From: Dyella lipolytica
Lineage (GTDB): Bacteria; Pseudomonadota; Gammaproteobacteria; Xanthomonadales; Rhodanobacteraceae
Length of the DNA stretch: 64,000 bases
Assembly: GCF_030160075.1 (NCBI RefSeq)
Contig: NZ_BSNQ01000001.1
Location: 62,001-126,000, forward strand
Direction: 5' to 3'
Positions 19,880-29,130 of this stretch are shown here, in pieces. Position 1 is the stretch's first letter; every line of letters begins with the position of its first letter. The notes beneath the pieces were generated by a model. That model had not been told where the DNA came from and made no database searches. It saw only the letters and a program-made list of their open reading frames with translations. A program made the position numbers and the translations under genes.

Positions 19880-20012
19880 CCCTCTCCCCCATGGGGAGAG
19901 GGCTGGGGTGAGGGGACATTCTTGCGTTGATGGTGATTCGAAGTACGCTTCGATATAGATCAGCGCAAGCCCCGGCCCCTCACCTCAATCCTCTCCCCAA
20001 CGGGGAGAGGAG
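19880..20012. repeat. REP doublet (REPIN-like) between prmA and the zinc-ribbon gene
   Basis: CCTCTCCCCCATGGGGAGAGG with GGGGTGAGGGG on the left faces CCCCTCACCTCAATCC and CCTCTCCCCAACGGGGAGAGG on the right, with about 60 bases between. The layout and core match the doublet after accC, in the family's usual inverted pairing. Confidence 0.85.
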
Positions 20013-20038
20013 GCGAACGCAAAGAGCCATCCTCACGC

Positions 20039-20833
20039 ATGTATACGCAATGCCCTGAATGCCTGTCCGTGTTTTCAGTGGATGCGCGCACGCTCGCGCA
20101 AGCACATGGCTTTGTCATGTGCGGACATTGCGGCGCGGGCTTCGACTGCATCGGCACGCTGGCCGACCAGTTGCCGCCAGAACCGTTCACCGAATTGCCC
20201 TCGCACGAACCTGGCGTGGAACCGCCACGGGTCGACTTGGTAGTCTATCGACCACAGCCGAAAACCGCACAAGCTGCAGTTGCCAACCCGGTATCCGGGC
20301 CACATGACGATTTCGCAAATCTCATTGTTGCACCGCGCTTCGCGCGCGATCAGCGCATTGAAAGACCACGTCGCTGGCCGTGGACGATGGCCTGTGTATT
20401 GTTGCTGCTCGGCCTGGCCGCGCAGCTCGCATGGGCCTTGCGCGATACCTTGATTGCCGATGCGAACACGGGTCCTTTGCTGCAGCAGGCTTGCACGATA
20501 TTGCGGTGCACATTGCCGCCGGTACGCGATGTGGACAAGCTGCATCTGCTGGCACGCGACGTGCAAACGCATCCCACCGTTCCCAATGCCTTGCTGATTA
20601 GCGCCACCCTGCGCAATGACGCGGCATTCACGCAACCCTGGCCGGTTGTCATGATTCGCTTGTCCGATGCCAATGGCAAAGTACTCGCCATGCGCCGCCT
20701 GAACCCATACGAATACCTCGATGACATCGAACAGTTACGACACGGCCTGGCGCCCGGTGCAAGCACCGCACTGATCTTCGAGGTGGAAGATCCGGGCCGA
20801 CAAGCCGTCGCCTTTGACCTTGGATTTGAATAA
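20039..20833 (+). CDS. MJ0042-type zinc-ribbon, DUF3426-like membrane protein
   Basis: 264 residues. The N-terminal zinc ribbon has two CxxC pairs (TQCPECLSVFSV and VMCGHCGAGFDC). A central charged region is followed by one transmembrane helix (WTMACVLLLLGLAAQLAWAL, about 118-138) and a C-terminal DUF3426-like domain (LLISATLRNDAAFTQPWPVV, FEVEDPGRQAVAFDLGFE). The function is unknown; in this order the gene regularly sits between prmA and fis. The ATG start puts the first cysteine at residue 5, as usual for the family. Confidence 0.85.
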   Translation: MYTQCPECLSVFSVDARTLAQAHGFVMCGHCGAGFDCIGTLADQLPPEPFTELPSHEPGVEPPRVDLVVYRPQPKTAQAAVANPVSGPHDDFANLIVAPRFARDQRIERPRRWPWTMACVLLLLGLAAQLAWALRDTLIADANTGPLLQQACTILRCTLPPVRDVDKLHLLARDVQTHPTVPNALLISATLRNDAAFTQPWPVVMIRLSDANGKVLAMRRLNPYEYLDDIEQLRHGLAPGASTALIFEVEDPGRQAVAFDLGFE

Positions 20834-21025
20834 GGCTCGCTTAGTGCCTGTCCGGCATAGGCTTATGCTTTTTCTTGTCGGCAGGCCCTTAATTTTGTCG
20901 CCAGTCGCGAGTACACTCGACCCCTCGCGCAAAAGAAAGCGCGACTGCCGACCCGCCGCGAATGCGGTAACTGCCATAAACATGGCGACGGCCCATGCAG
21001 CCGTTGCGTGAGTACGTGAGGGGAA

Positions 21026-21313
21026 ATGTCCTTGAACGCCGTCAGACTGCCTGCCAACGAGGCTGTTCGTGAATCCTCGTCGCAGAGCGCACTGAGTGAA
21101 TGCGTCAGCCGCACCGTGCGCCGCTACCTTGCGGACATCGGTGATACGTCGTGCGACGAAGGTTTGCATGCGCTGGTGATTCGCGAAGTCGAAGGTCCGT
21201 TGCTGCGTGAAGTACTGGCGTTCCACGACGGCAACCAGAGCCGCGCAGCAGTCGTGCTCGGCATCAATCGCGCCACGCTGCGCAAGAAGCTCGCGGCTCA
21301 CGGATTGCTCTGA
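21026..21313 (+). CDS. fis: Fis-family nucleoid-associated DNA-binding protein
   Basis: 95 residues. The C-terminal helix-turn-helix ([20 protein letters not shown], then [14 protein letters not shown]) is the Fis signature and the N-terminal part is variable. GAGGGG just before the ATG sets the start. Fis bends DNA and adjusts rRNA, tRNA and growth-phase gene expression. It lies upstream of purH in the conserved Xanthomonad order. Confidence 0.95.
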   Translation: MSLNAVRLPANEAVRESSSQSALSECVSRTVRRYLADIGDTSCDEGLHALVIREVEGPLLREVLAFHDGNQSRAAVVLGINRATLRKKLAAHGLL

Positions 21314-21379
21314 ATCGTCTCGTCGTTTAGCCGTCCAAACGCGACTTGCACCCATCGCCGCAACCCCGCCGGGTCGCGC

Positions 21380-21385
21380 TATAAT
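21380..21385 (+). promoter_or_regulatory. Possible -10 element upstream of purH
   Basis: A perfect TATAAT lies 29 bases upstream of the chosen purH ATG. No convincing -35 hexamer is present at 16-18 bases, so this is only a candidate. Confidence 0.3.
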
Positions 21386-21413
21386 GCATGGCTTTACCGC
21401 TTCGGAAACCGCC

Positions 21414-23024
21414 ATGTCCGCACCTGCCATCACCCCTATCCGCCGCGCCCTGATCAGCGTTTCGGACAAGACCGGGCTGGTCGAACTGGGGCGCCGCCTG
21501 GCTGCCGCAAAGGTCGAGCTACTTTCCACCGGCGGTAGCGCCAAAGCCCTGCGCGAAGCCGGTGTCGCGGTGAAAGATGTCAGTGAAATCACAGGCTTCC
21601 CGGAAATTATGGATGGCCGCGTGAAGACCCTGCACCCTAAGGTCCACGGCGGTCTGCTGGGCCGTCGCGGCACCGATGACGCCGTGATGGCCGAGCTGGG
21701 CATTGCGCCCATCGACCTACTGGTGCTGAATCTCTATCCGTTCGAGGCCACGGTGGCCAAGGCCGATTGCACGCTGGAACAGGCCATCGAGAACATCGAT
21801 ATCGGCGGACCGGCCATGCTGCGTTCTGCCGCGAAGAACTGGAACGACGTCGGCGTGCTCACCTCGCCCGACCAATACGAGGCAGCGCTCGCCGAGATCG
21901 AGCAGCATGGTGGTCTCAGCCGCGCGACACGCTTCAAACTCTCCGTCGCCGCGTTCAATCGCGTATCGAACTATGACGGTGCGATCAGCGACTATCTTTC
22001 GGGCCTGCAGCTCAACGATGCGCAGGACGCGATCGCCGGCCATGACACGTTCCCTGCGCAGGTCAACAGCCGCTTCGTGAAATTGATGGACCTGCGCTAC
22101 GGCGAGAACCCGCATCAGCACGCCGCGTTCTACCGCGACCTGTATCCGGAACCCGGCACGCTGGCTACGTTTCGCCAGTTGCAGGGCAAAGAACTGTCGT
22201 TCAACAACATCGCCGATTCCGACGCTGCGTGGGAATGCGTGCGCAGCTTCACCAAGCCTGCTTGCGTGATCGTCAAACACGCCAATCCGTGCGGCGTGGC
22301 GGTGAGCCTGGATGGCATCGGCCGCGCTTACGACCTCGCGTATCAGACCGACCCCACGTCCGCCTTCGGCGGCATCATTGCCTTCAACCGCGAGGTGGAC
22401 GCCGCCACGGCACGCGCCATCGTCGAACGTCAGTTCGTCGAAGTAGTGCTGGCACCCGGCTATGCGGATGACGCGCTGAAAGCGTTTGCCAAGAAGACCA
22501 ACGTACGCGTGCTGCAGATTCCTGCACCGCCCCATGGCGACCTCGCACGCGCTCATCCGGGCAACGACTCGCGCCGCGTCGGTTCGGGCTTGCTGATCCA
22601 GACCGCCGACCGCGGCATGGTGACGGCAGACGATCTCAAAATCGTCACGCGTCGCGCACCGACCGAAGCGGAGATCCACGATCTGATTTTCGCCTGGAAA
22701 GTGGCCAAATACGTCAAAAGCAACGCCATCGTCTATGCCCGCGATCGCCAGACCATCGGCATCGGTGCCGGCCAGATGAGCCGCGTTTACAGCGCACGCA
22801 TCGCCGGCATCAAGGCCGCCGATGAGAAACTGGAAGTGCGCGGCTCGGTGATGGCTTCCGATGCTTTCTTCCCGTTCCGCGACGGCATCGATGCCGCTGC
22901 CGTGGCGGGCATTCGCGCCGTGATCCAGCCGGGCGGTTCGATGCGCGATGCCGAAGTCATCGCCGCCGCCGACGAACACGACATGGCGATGGTGTTTACC
23001 GGCATGCGTCACTTCCGGCATTGA
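21414..23024 (+). CDS. purH: Bifunctional AICAR transformylase / IMP cyclohydrolase
   Basis: 536-residue enzyme for the last two steps of purine nucleotide synthesis, formylation of AICAR and closure to IMP. The N-terminal cyclohydrolase begins [17 protein letters not shown] with [20 protein letters not shown]. The C-terminal transformylase carries [31 protein letters not shown] and [12 protein letters not shown]. The ATG at 21414 fits the family; the longer open frame upstream overlaps fis. purD, often adjacent, is not here; a minus-strand transporter follows. Confidence 0.98.
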   Translation: MSAPAITPIRRALISVSDKTGLVELGRRLAAAKVELLSTGGSAKALREAGVAVKDVSEITGFPEIMDGRVKTLHPKVHGGLLGRRGTDDAVMAELGIAPIDLLVLNLYPFEATVAKADCTLEQAIENIDIGGPAMLRSAAKNWNDVGVLTSPDQYEAALAEIEQHGGLSRATRFKLSVAAFNRVSNYDGAISDYLSGLQLNDAQDAIAGHDTFPAQVNSRFVKLMDLRYGENPHQHAAFYRDLYPEPGTLATFRQLQGKELSFNNIADSDAAWECVRSFTKPACVIVKHANPCGVAVSLDGIGRAYDLAYQTDPTSAFGGIIAFNREVDAATARAIVERQFVEVVLAPGYADDALKAFAKKTNVRVLQIPAPPHGDLARAHPGNDSRRVGSGLLIQTADRGMVTADDLKIVTRRAPTEAEIHDLIFAWKVAKYVKSNAIVYARDRQTIGIGAGQMSRVYSARIAGIKAADEKLEVRGSVMASDAFFPFRDGIDAAAVAGIRAVIQPGGSMRDAEVIAAADEHDMAMVFTGMRHFRH

Positions 23025-23030
23025 TACCGG

Positions 23031-23052
23031 CCCCGCCGCTTAGTCGGCGGGG
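23031..23052. terminator. Hairpin between convergent purH and the SBF transporter gene
   Basis: CCCCGCCG/CGGCGGGG is an 8-bp GC stem with a 6-base loop, lying between the two stop codons and overlapping the end of the minus-strand gene. It lacks a clear T run, so it is a weak terminator call. Confidence 0.4.
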
Positions 23053-24050
23053 GCTTCCGTTGTTACTGGCACGTCGCGCTTCTTGACACCCGCGCGCTCC
23101 GCATAGCGGCGCGCCAGCACCGCGCATGTCATCAGTTGCATCTGATGAAACAGCATGAGCGGCAACACGATCATGCCCAGCGCATGCGCCGGGAACAGCA
23201 CCTTCGCCATCGGCACGCCGCTGGCCAGGCTTTTCTTCGAGCCGCAGAACACGATGGTGATCTCATCCTCGCGATCGAAGCCCAGTGCGCGGGCGCCATA
23301 ACGCGTCGCCAGCAACGCAATAGCGAGCAGTACTGCATTGACGATCAGCAGGCCGCCCATCACCGGCAATGGCAACTGCTTCCACAAACCTTGCAGAACC
23401 GCGGCACTGAAAGCGGTGTACACCACCAGCAGGATCGAACCTTGATCGATCAGCCCGACCAACGGACGATGACGCTGCACCCAACCGCCGATCCAGCGTT
23501 GCGCCACCTGCCCGGCCACGAACGGCACGAATAGCTGCAGCACGATATCGCCCACCGCATGCCATGACATCCCGCCCTGCCCGTGCACCTCTAGCAGCAA
23601 CCCGACCACCAATGGCGTGATCACGATACCGATCAGGCTCGATGCCGATGCGGCGCAGACCGCCGCGGAGATATTGCCGTGTGCGATGGAGGTAAACGCG
23701 ATCGATGACTGCACCGTCGACGGCAACGTACACAAAAACAAGATACCCGCGTAGAGCGCCGGCGTGACCAGCGGCGACAGTACGGGCTTCAGCAGCAGAC
23801 CCAGTAGCGGAAACAGCACGAAGGTGCTCGCCAGCACGGTCAGATGCAGCCGCCAGTTGGTCAGCCCCGATATCACAGCCTCACGCGACAACTTTGCGCC
23901 ATGCATGAAAAACAGCAGAGCGATGGCCATGTCGGTCAGTATTTCGAATACGTTCGCCGTGGTGCCACGGCAAGGCAGCAGGCTGGCTGCAATGACCGTC
24001 ACGATCAGGCATAGCGTGAAGTTGTCCGGCAGGACACGGCGCAAGAACAT
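23040..24050 (-). CDS. Bile acid:sodium symporter-like (SBF/YfeH-type) transporter
   Basis: 336-residue membrane protein with about ten hydrophobic helices. Family blocks include ALLFFMHGAKLSREAV, CTLPSTVQSSIAFTSIAHGN, and FCGSKKSLASGVPMAKVLF near the C-terminus, the last being a strong SBF-like signature. Substrates of bacterial YfeH-type members are poorly defined (organic anions are possible). It is divergent from the glutathione transferase at 24226 across a 175-bp region with an inverted repeat. Confidence 0.85.
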   Translation of the reverse strand: MFLRRVLPDNFTLCLIVTVIAASLLPCRGTTANVFEILTDMAIALLFFMHGAKLSREAVISGLTNWRLHLTVLASTFVLFPLLGLLLKPVLSPLVTPALYAGILFLCTLPSTVQSSIAFTSIAHGNISAAVCAASASSLIGIVITPLVVGLLLEVHGQGGMSWHAVGDIVLQLFVPFVAGQVAQRWIGGWVQRHRPLVGLIDQGSILLVVYTAFSAAVLQGLWKQLPLPVMGGLLIVNAVLLAIALLATRYGARALGFDREDEITIVFCGSKKSLASGVPMAKVLFPAHALGMIVLPLMLFHQMQLMTCAVLARRYAERAGVKKRDVPVTTEAPAD

Positions 24051-24127
24051 AACTGGGAGACGCCTGGAGCCCGGCGACAGGCAGGGAGAGAGGTTGCCAT
24101 TTCACCGTCTGCCCACGGATAAATCAA

Positions 24128-24152
24128 ATCGTTTTAACGTATCTAACGATTC
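24128..24152. promoter_or_regulatory. Inverted repeat in the SBF/GST divergent promoter region
   Basis: AATCGTT (24128-24134) and AACGATT (24146-24152) form a 7-bp dyad with an 11-base spacer in an AT-rich patch. A shared operator is possible; no binding protein is known. Confidence 0.3.
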
Positions 24153-24225
24153 GCTATGCATATGAATATCAGGCTGGACCGTTACACGCCTTTCCAGCCG
24201 CGCTACGCCATTCGGAGGATCCGTC

Positions 24226-24936
24226 ATGCGTTATGAGCTGTACTACTGGACCGGCATCCAGGGCCGCGGCGAATTCGTGCGTCTAGCGCTGGAGGATGCA
24301 GGTGCCGATTATGTCGATGTGGCACGCCAGCGCGGTGACAACGCGATGATGCCCTTCCTGCATGGCAAACACGACGGTGCGCTGCCGTTTGCACCACCCT
24401 TCCTCAAGGCAGGACGCCTGGTCATCGCACAGACAGCAACCATTCTTGCCTATCTCGGGCCACGTCTGGGTCTCGTTCCTGGGGGACAGTCCGCCGAGAT
24501 CTACGCGCAGCAACTGCAACAGACCATCACCGATTTCGTGGTGGAAACCCACGACACGCATCATCCCATCGCGTCGAGCCAGTACTACGAGCAACAACGC
24601 GCAGCAGCGCGCAAACGTGCCAAGGCGTTTCGCGACGAACGCCTGCCCAAATTCCTCGACTACTTCGAAACTGTCATCGAACGCGGCAACGGGAGACAGG
24701 CGTTGAGTCGCCACTCGTATGTCGATCTGTCACTGTTCCAAGTCGTTAGCGGGCTCGATTACGCGTTTCCGCATGCGATGCGCCGCATGCAAAAGCGAAT
24801 CCCGCGTTTGCGCGCACTGGCCGAACGCATCGCCGAACGTCCCAACATTGCCGCCTATCTGCAATCGCCTCGGCGCATCCCGTTCAACGAAGACGGCGTC
24901 TTCCGCCACTATCCCGAACTGGACCCGAAACGCTGA
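24226..24936 (+). CDS. Glutathione S-transferase family protein
   Basis: 236 residues. The N-terminal thioredoxin-like domain begins MRYELYYWTGIQGRGEFVRLALEDAGADY, with the Tyr-type start and an RGEFVRL segment seen in sigma/alpha-like classes, and LVIAQTATILAYLG. The helical C-terminal domain contains HSYVDLSLFQVVSGLDYAFP and RIPRLRALAERIAERPNI. The substrate is unknown. GGAGGA lies just upstream of the ATG. Confidence 0.82.
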   Translation: MRYELYYWTGIQGRGEFVRLALEDAGADYVDVARQRGDNAMMPFLHGKHDGALPFAPPFLKAGRLVIAQTATILAYLGPRLGLVPGGQSAEIYAQQLQQTITDFVVETHDTHHPIASSQYYEQQRAAARKRAKAFRDERLPKFLDYFETVIERGNGRQALSRHSYVDLSLFQVVSGLDYAFPHAMRRMQKRIPRLRALAERIAERPNIAAYLQSPRRIPFNEDGVFRHYPELDPKR

Positions 24937-24945
24937 GTCCGCCGC

Positions 24946-25377
24946 CTAAAACAAAGCGATGACCAGCGATCCCGCCACGATCAGTACACCGCCCACCAGC
25001 ATCGGCCAACTAGGCCGTTCGCCCAACACCACCAAGCCAAGCACGATGGCGATGGCCACGCTGAGCTTGTCGATCGGCGCTACCTTGCTGATCGGTCCCA
25101 GTTGCAGCGCGCGGTAGTAACACAGCCACGAAAGCCCGGTGGCAATGCCGGACAACACCAGAAACAGCCAGCTATGCCACGGCAAGCCCGAAGGCTTCGC
25201 CCACTCCGCACGCAAACTGAGAATGCCTGCGGTCACCGCAAGTATCACCAGCGTGCGGATAAACGTCGCGAGGTTGGAGTTGATGCCCGCGACGCCCAGC
25301 TTGCCGAACAGCGCCGTGAGTGCGGCAAAAAACGCCGACCCTAGGGCGAACAGTAGCCAGCTCTCGCGCAGATTCAT
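24946..25377 (-). CDS. Single-domain EamA (small DMT) membrane protein
   Basis: 143 residues with four or five hydrophobic helices, covering one EamA repeat only. It begins MNLRESWLLFALGSAFFAALTALFGKLGV and carries GLSWLCYYRALQLGP and the end VGGVLIVAGSLVIALF. Half-size EamA proteins work as dimers. It is convergent with the glutathione transferase gene, ten bases away. The substrate is unknown. Confidence 0.82.
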   Translation of the reverse strand: MNLRESWLLFALGSAFFAALTALFGKLGVAGINSNLATFIRTLVILAVTAGILSLRAEWAKPSGLPWHSWLFLVLSGIATGLSWLCYYRALQLGPISKVAPIDKLSVAIAIVLGLVVLGERPSWPMLVGGVLIVAGSLVIALF

Positions 25378-25408
25378 GCACGCTCCAGGGCGAGGAAACG
25401 AAACGAAC

Positions 25409-25939
25409 TCAGGACCCGTTGTCTTCCGACGACGAAGCCGTGGCCGGCTTGCTGGTACCCCATTGCATGATCCTGTACATCACCGGCTTCACCGGCGGCT
25501 GGCCGTGCGGATCGAGCATGTGGCCATCTGGGTCGACCGTATAGACCTGCTGCGGCCCGTGCTTCGGCGTGACCACCACCATGTAGACGTGACCGTTCTG
25601 GCGATATTCCTGGACCGTGTTTTCGCCTTCCTGGTGCACGGTCACTTCCGGCGGCGGCTGACCGTTGGCGTCGTGGCCTGACGGTGCACCCGGCATCTTC
25701 GGCATCGGGATCGGCTTGCTCGGCATGTGGCTCGGTTCGAGCTCGGCGGGCGTGGACGCCGGCGCCGCAGACGTGCTGGAGGAGATCGGCTGCCTCGAGG
25801 GATTCACTCCCGGATCGTTCATGCCCGGCGGAGGCGGCGCAGGCGCAAAATGCGGAGCCGCGGTGGACGAGGATGTCTGAGCAAAAGCCGGCGACGCGGC
25901 CAGGACAGCAAGAGCGAACAAGCAGGCAGCGTGTTTCAT
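25409..25939 (-). CDS. Secreted proline-rich DUF2782-like protein
   Basis: 176 residues from MKHAACLFALAVLAASPAFA, chosen for GAGGTG upstream. It has a signal peptide, a long Pro/Ser/Ala-rich low-complexity stretch (about 25-110), then a conserved C-terminal block VTVHQEGENTVQEYRQNGHV and MVVVTPKHGPQQVYTVDPDG, which resembles DUF2782. Such a gene next to polA is a recurring arrangement in Xanthomonads. The function is unknown. It is divergent from polA. Confidence 0.75.
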   Translation of the reverse strand: MKHAACLFALAVLAASPAFAQTSSSTAAPHFAPAPPPPGMNDPGVNPSRQPISSSTSAAPASTPAELEPSHMPSKPIPMPKMPGAPSGHDANGQPPPEVTVHQEGENTVQEYRQNGHVYMVVVTPKHGPQQVYTVDPDGHMLDPHGQPPVKPVMYRIMQWGTSKPATASSSEDNGS

Positions 25940-26030
25940 GACAAGCACCTCGATAGGGGATCGGATCATAACAGCGCGCGGCTCAGCCCCCGTGAACCGT
26001 CCCTTTAAGCCCCGTGCGAGAATGCCACCC

Positions 26031-28772
26031 ATGCCAAACCTTACGCTGATAGACGGCTCCTCGTACCTTTACCGGGCCTTCCATGCGCTGCCGCCACTGA
26101 GCAACGCCAAGGGCGAACCCACCGGCGCCCTGTTCGGCGTGGTCAACATGCTGCGCACCACGCTCAAGGCCAAGCCCGATTACGTGGCCTTCGTCAGCGA
26201 CGCCTCGGGGCCGACGTTCCGCAACGTGCTTTACGACAAGTACAAGGCAAACCGTCCGCCCATGCCCGACGAGCTGCGCGCGCAGATCGAACCGATGCTG
26301 GCGATCGTCAGTGCGCTGGGTTTCCCGATCCTTCGCGTGAGCGGCGTGGAAGCGGACGATGTGATCGGCACTCTCGCCACCGAGGCGCACAAACACGGCA
26401 TCGACGTGCTGATTTCCACCGGCGACAAGGACCTCGCGCAGCTGGTGCGCCCCGGCATCACGCTGATCAACACGATGACCAACACCACGATGGACAGCGC
26501 CGGCGTGGTGGACAAATTCGGCGTGAAACCCGAACAGATCGTCGACTTCCTCAGCCTCACCGGCGACACCGTCGACAACGTGCCCGGCGTTACCAAGTGC
26601 GGCCCGAAAACCGCCGCGAAGTGGTTGGCCGAATACGGTTCGCTCGATGGCGTGATCGCCCATGCCGACCACATCGGCGGCAAGATCGGCGAGTATCTGC
26701 GCGAAGCGCTGCCGTCGCTGCCTTTGTCACGCGAGCTGGTCACCATCAAGACCGATGTGCCGCTGGATACCACGGTCAAGCAGCTCAACTTGCGCGACCG
26801 CGACACCGACGCGCTGCGCGAATTGTTCACCCGCTACGAATTCAAGGCTGCGCTCAAAGACCTGGACAACGCCGCCGCAGAGGCGCCGCCGCAAGCGAAT
26901 GTCGCCAGTCCGGCTCCCGCCGCGCCTGCTCGCATCGAAACGTCACCGCCCGTGGAACTCAGCGGCCAGGGTCACTACGAGCTGGTCACTACGCAGGCAC
27001 AATTCGACAATTGGATGTCGCGTCTGCAAAACGCTCCTTTGATCGCGTTCGATACGGAAACCACCAGTCTCGATGCGATGCGCGCGGATATCGTGGGCCT
27101 AAGTCTTTCCATTCAGCCCGGTCACGCTTGTTACATCCCGCTAGCGCACGATTATCCCGGCGCACCTGCGCAATTGCCGCGCGACCAGGTACTCGCCGCG
27201 CTCAAGCCGATACTGGAAGACACCCGCCGACCCAAAGTGGGACAACACGCCAAGTACGACATGAACATCCTGTCGCACTACGGCATCGCAGTGCAGGGTC
27301 TCAAGCACGACACCATGCTCGAATCGTACGTGTGGAACGCCACCGCCACGCGTCACGACATGGATTCGCTGGCGAAGAAATACCTCGACTACGACACCGT
27401 GAAATACGAAGAAGTCGCCGGCAAGGGTGCGAAGCAGATTTCGTTCTCGCAAGTGGACCTGGACACCGCCTGCCGCTACGCCGCCGAAGATGCCGATGTC
27501 ACTCTGCGCTTGCATCACGCACTGTGGCCGTTGCTGGAAGGCGAGCCGAAGCTGCTGAAAGTCTACGAAGATATCGAGATACCGCTGGTTCCGGTGCTGG
27601 CTGCCATGGAGCAGCGTGGCGTGCTGATCGACGTCAACGAACTACGTATGCAGAGCCAGCAACTCGGCAAGCGCATGCATGAATTGCAGAAGGAAGCATG
27701 GCAATCGGCCGGTCGGGAATTCAACCTCGATTCGCCCAAGCAGCTGCAAGCGATTCTGTTCGACGAACTCGGCCTGCCGGCAAAACTGAAAACACCCACC
27801 GGGCAGCCCTCCACCAACGAGGAAGCGCTGGAAGCCATCGCCGACGATCACGCACTGCCGCGCCTGATTCTCGAATACCGCGGGCTGGCCAAGTTACGCT
27901 CGACGTATACCGAGAAGCTCGCCGAGATCGTCAATCCGCGCACGGGACGCGTGCATACCAGCTACCACCAGGGCGCGGTGGCCACGGGGCGCATCTCCTC
28001 CAACGATCCGAACTTGCAGAACATCCCCGTGCGCACCGAAGAAGGCCGGCGCATCCGCCAGGCCTTTATCGCGCCAAAGGGCTGGCTGGTGATGGCGGCG
28101 GACTACTCGCAGATCGAGCTGCGCATCATGGCGCACCTCTCCGGAGACGAGGGTCTGGTACGCGCGTTTCAGGAAGGCGGCGATATTCACCGCGCCACCG
28201 CGGCCGAAGTATTCGGTCTCGAACCCGAGGCGGTAACCAGCAACCAACGCCGCGCGGCCAAGGCGATCAACTTCGGCCTGATGTACGGCATGAGCGCCTT
28301 TGGCCTCGCTCGTCAGCTTGGCGTGGACCGCGGCGAAGCCAGCGACTACATGGCACGCTATTTCTCGCGCTATCCCGGTGTGCACGCCTTCATGGAAGCC
28401 ACGCGCGAACGTGCGCACCGCGACGGTTATGTCGAAACCCTGTTCGGCCGCCGCCTGTATCTGGAGAACCTCAGCTCCCGCAATCAGGCCCTGCGCGCCG
28501 GTGCCGAACGCGCCGCCGTCAACGCGCCGATGCAGGGCACCGCCGCCGATATCATCAAGCGCGCCATGATCACCGTCGCCGCGTGGCTGAAGGATCGCGA
28601 CGATGCCCACATGCTGATGCAGGTGCACGACGAACTGGTGTTCGAAGTTCGCGCCGATGCCGTCGACGAGGTGCGCGAAGCGGTCCGGGCACGCATGTCC
28701 GGCGCCGCGGAATTACGCGTGCCGCTGATCGTGGATGTGGGAGTGGGCCAAAATTGGGACGAGGCGCACTGA
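26031..28772 (+). CDS. polA: DNA polymerase I
   Basis: 913-residue repair and Okazaki-fragment-processing polymerase. The N-terminal 5' nuclease domain (LTLIDGSSYLYRAFHALPPL, DVLISTGDKDLAQLV, SLTGDTVDNVPGVTKCGPKT) is followed by a 3'-5' exonuclease-type domain with FDTETTSLDAM near 342 and by the polymerase domain with motif A MAADYSQIELRIMAHLSGDE, motif B RRAAKAINFGLMYGMSAFG and motif C MLMQVHDELVFEV. The ATG at 26031 matches the family start; ATG 26022 is an alternative. A probable small RNA lies downstream. Confidence 0.98.
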   Translation: MPNLTLIDGSSYLYRAFHALPPLSNAKGEPTGALFGVVNMLRTTLKAKPDYVAFVSDASGPTFRNVLYDKYKANRPPMPDELRAQIEPMLAIVSALGFPILRVSGVEADDVIGTLATEAHKHGIDVLISTGDKDLAQLVRPGITLINTMTNTTMDSAGVVDKFGVKPEQIVDFLSLTGDTVDNVPGVTKCGPKTAAKWLAEYGSLDGVIAHADHIGGKIGEYLREALPSLPLSRELVTIKTDVPLDTTVKQLNLRDRDTDALRELFTRYEFKAALKDLDNAAAEAPPQANVASPAPAAPARIETSPPVELSGQGHYELVTTQAQFDNWMSRLQNAPLIAFDTETTSLDAMRADIVGLSLSIQPGHACYIPLAHDYPGAPAQLPRDQVLAALKPILEDTRRPKVGQHAKYDMNILSHYGIAVQGLKHDTMLESYVWNATATRHDMDSLAKKYLDYDTVKYEEVAGKGAKQISFSQVDLDTACRYAAEDADVTLRLHHALWPLLEGEPKLLKVYEDIEIPLVPVLAAMEQRGVLIDVNELRMQSQQLGKRMHELQKEAWQSAGREFNLDSPKQLQAILFDELGLPAKLKTPTGQPSTNEEALEAIADDHALPRLILEYRGLAKLRSTYTEKLAEIVNPRTGRVHTSYHQGAVATGRISSNDPNLQNIPVRTEEGRRIRQAFIAPKGWLVMAADYSQIELRIMAHLSGDEGLVRAFQEGGDIHRATAAEVFGLEPEAVTSNQRRAAKAINFGLMYGMSAFGLARQLGVDRGEASDYMARYFSRYPGVHAFMEATRERAHRDGYVETLFGRRLYLENLSSRNQALRAGAERAAVNAPMQGTAADIIKRAMITVAAWLKDRDDAHMLMQVHDELVFEVRADAVDEVREAVRARMSGAAELRVPLIVDVGVGQNWDEAH

Positions 28773-28910
28773 CGGGATGGCTGATCTTGCCGGCTGAATA
28801 CCTAGGCAAAGGATCGTCATCGGTGATTTGCACATGAATCGCGGCTGACCAAACCCGGCGTTTCGGCCTGTCACATGCAACTTTCGCGCTAAGCCGTGTT
28901 CCAAGACTAC

Positions 28911-29034
28911 GGATGCACGCAACGGCATCCCCGTGGCGCCCACCTCCCTGGGTAGCCATCCGGAATCGGACCTCTCCCCTGGGTTCCGATTCCACCGGCC
29001 CCGAGGACTCCCCCTAAGTTCTCGGGGCTTTTTC
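28911..29034 (+). ncRNA. Candidate small RNA with C-rich hairpin loops (sX13-like), ending in its own terminator
   Basis: In the 358-bp polA-lacI gap, three stem-loops follow one another. CCCA/TGGG (28939-28952) has loop CCTCCC. GGAATCGGA/TCCGATTCC (28962-28993, 9 bp) has a loop containing CCTCTCCCCT. GCCCCGAG/CTCGGGGC (28998-29028) has a loop containing CTCCCCCTAA and is followed by TTTTTC. C-rich loops and a polA-downstream position are the known features of Xanthomonas sX13, an Hfq-independent regulator that pairs with G-rich target leaders. The 5' end is estimated; no clear promoter was found. Confidence 0.62.
28998..29034 (+). terminator. Terminator of the candidate small RNA
   Basis: The 8-bp GC-rich stem GCCCCGAG/CTCGGGGC is directly followed by a T-rich run (TTTTTCTT). 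It also sits 225 bases after polA. Confidence 0.8.
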
Positions 29035-29130
29035 TTGCTCCGCGTCAGGACAGATGACAGGCCAACCGTTAGGATGGCGTTATGGGACAGCTGCCGCTCG
29101 CCAGCCGTCCAAGCAAAGAGTTGCCCAGCA

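Noticed and set aside
18811..20012. CRISPR-like repeats around prmA
   Set aside because: Only two inverted doublets with internal dyads exist; there are no regularly spaced direct repeats or spacers and no cas genes.
20834..21025. Extra gene between the zinc-ribbon protein and fis
   Set aside because: The short frames there have no ribosome site or recognisable sequence; the interval is best read as the fis promoter region.
28933..29130. N-terminal extension of the LacI-family protein
   Set aside because: The extension would be read through the small RNA and its terminator and lacks a ribosome site; the GTG at 29131 puts the headpiece at the usual position.
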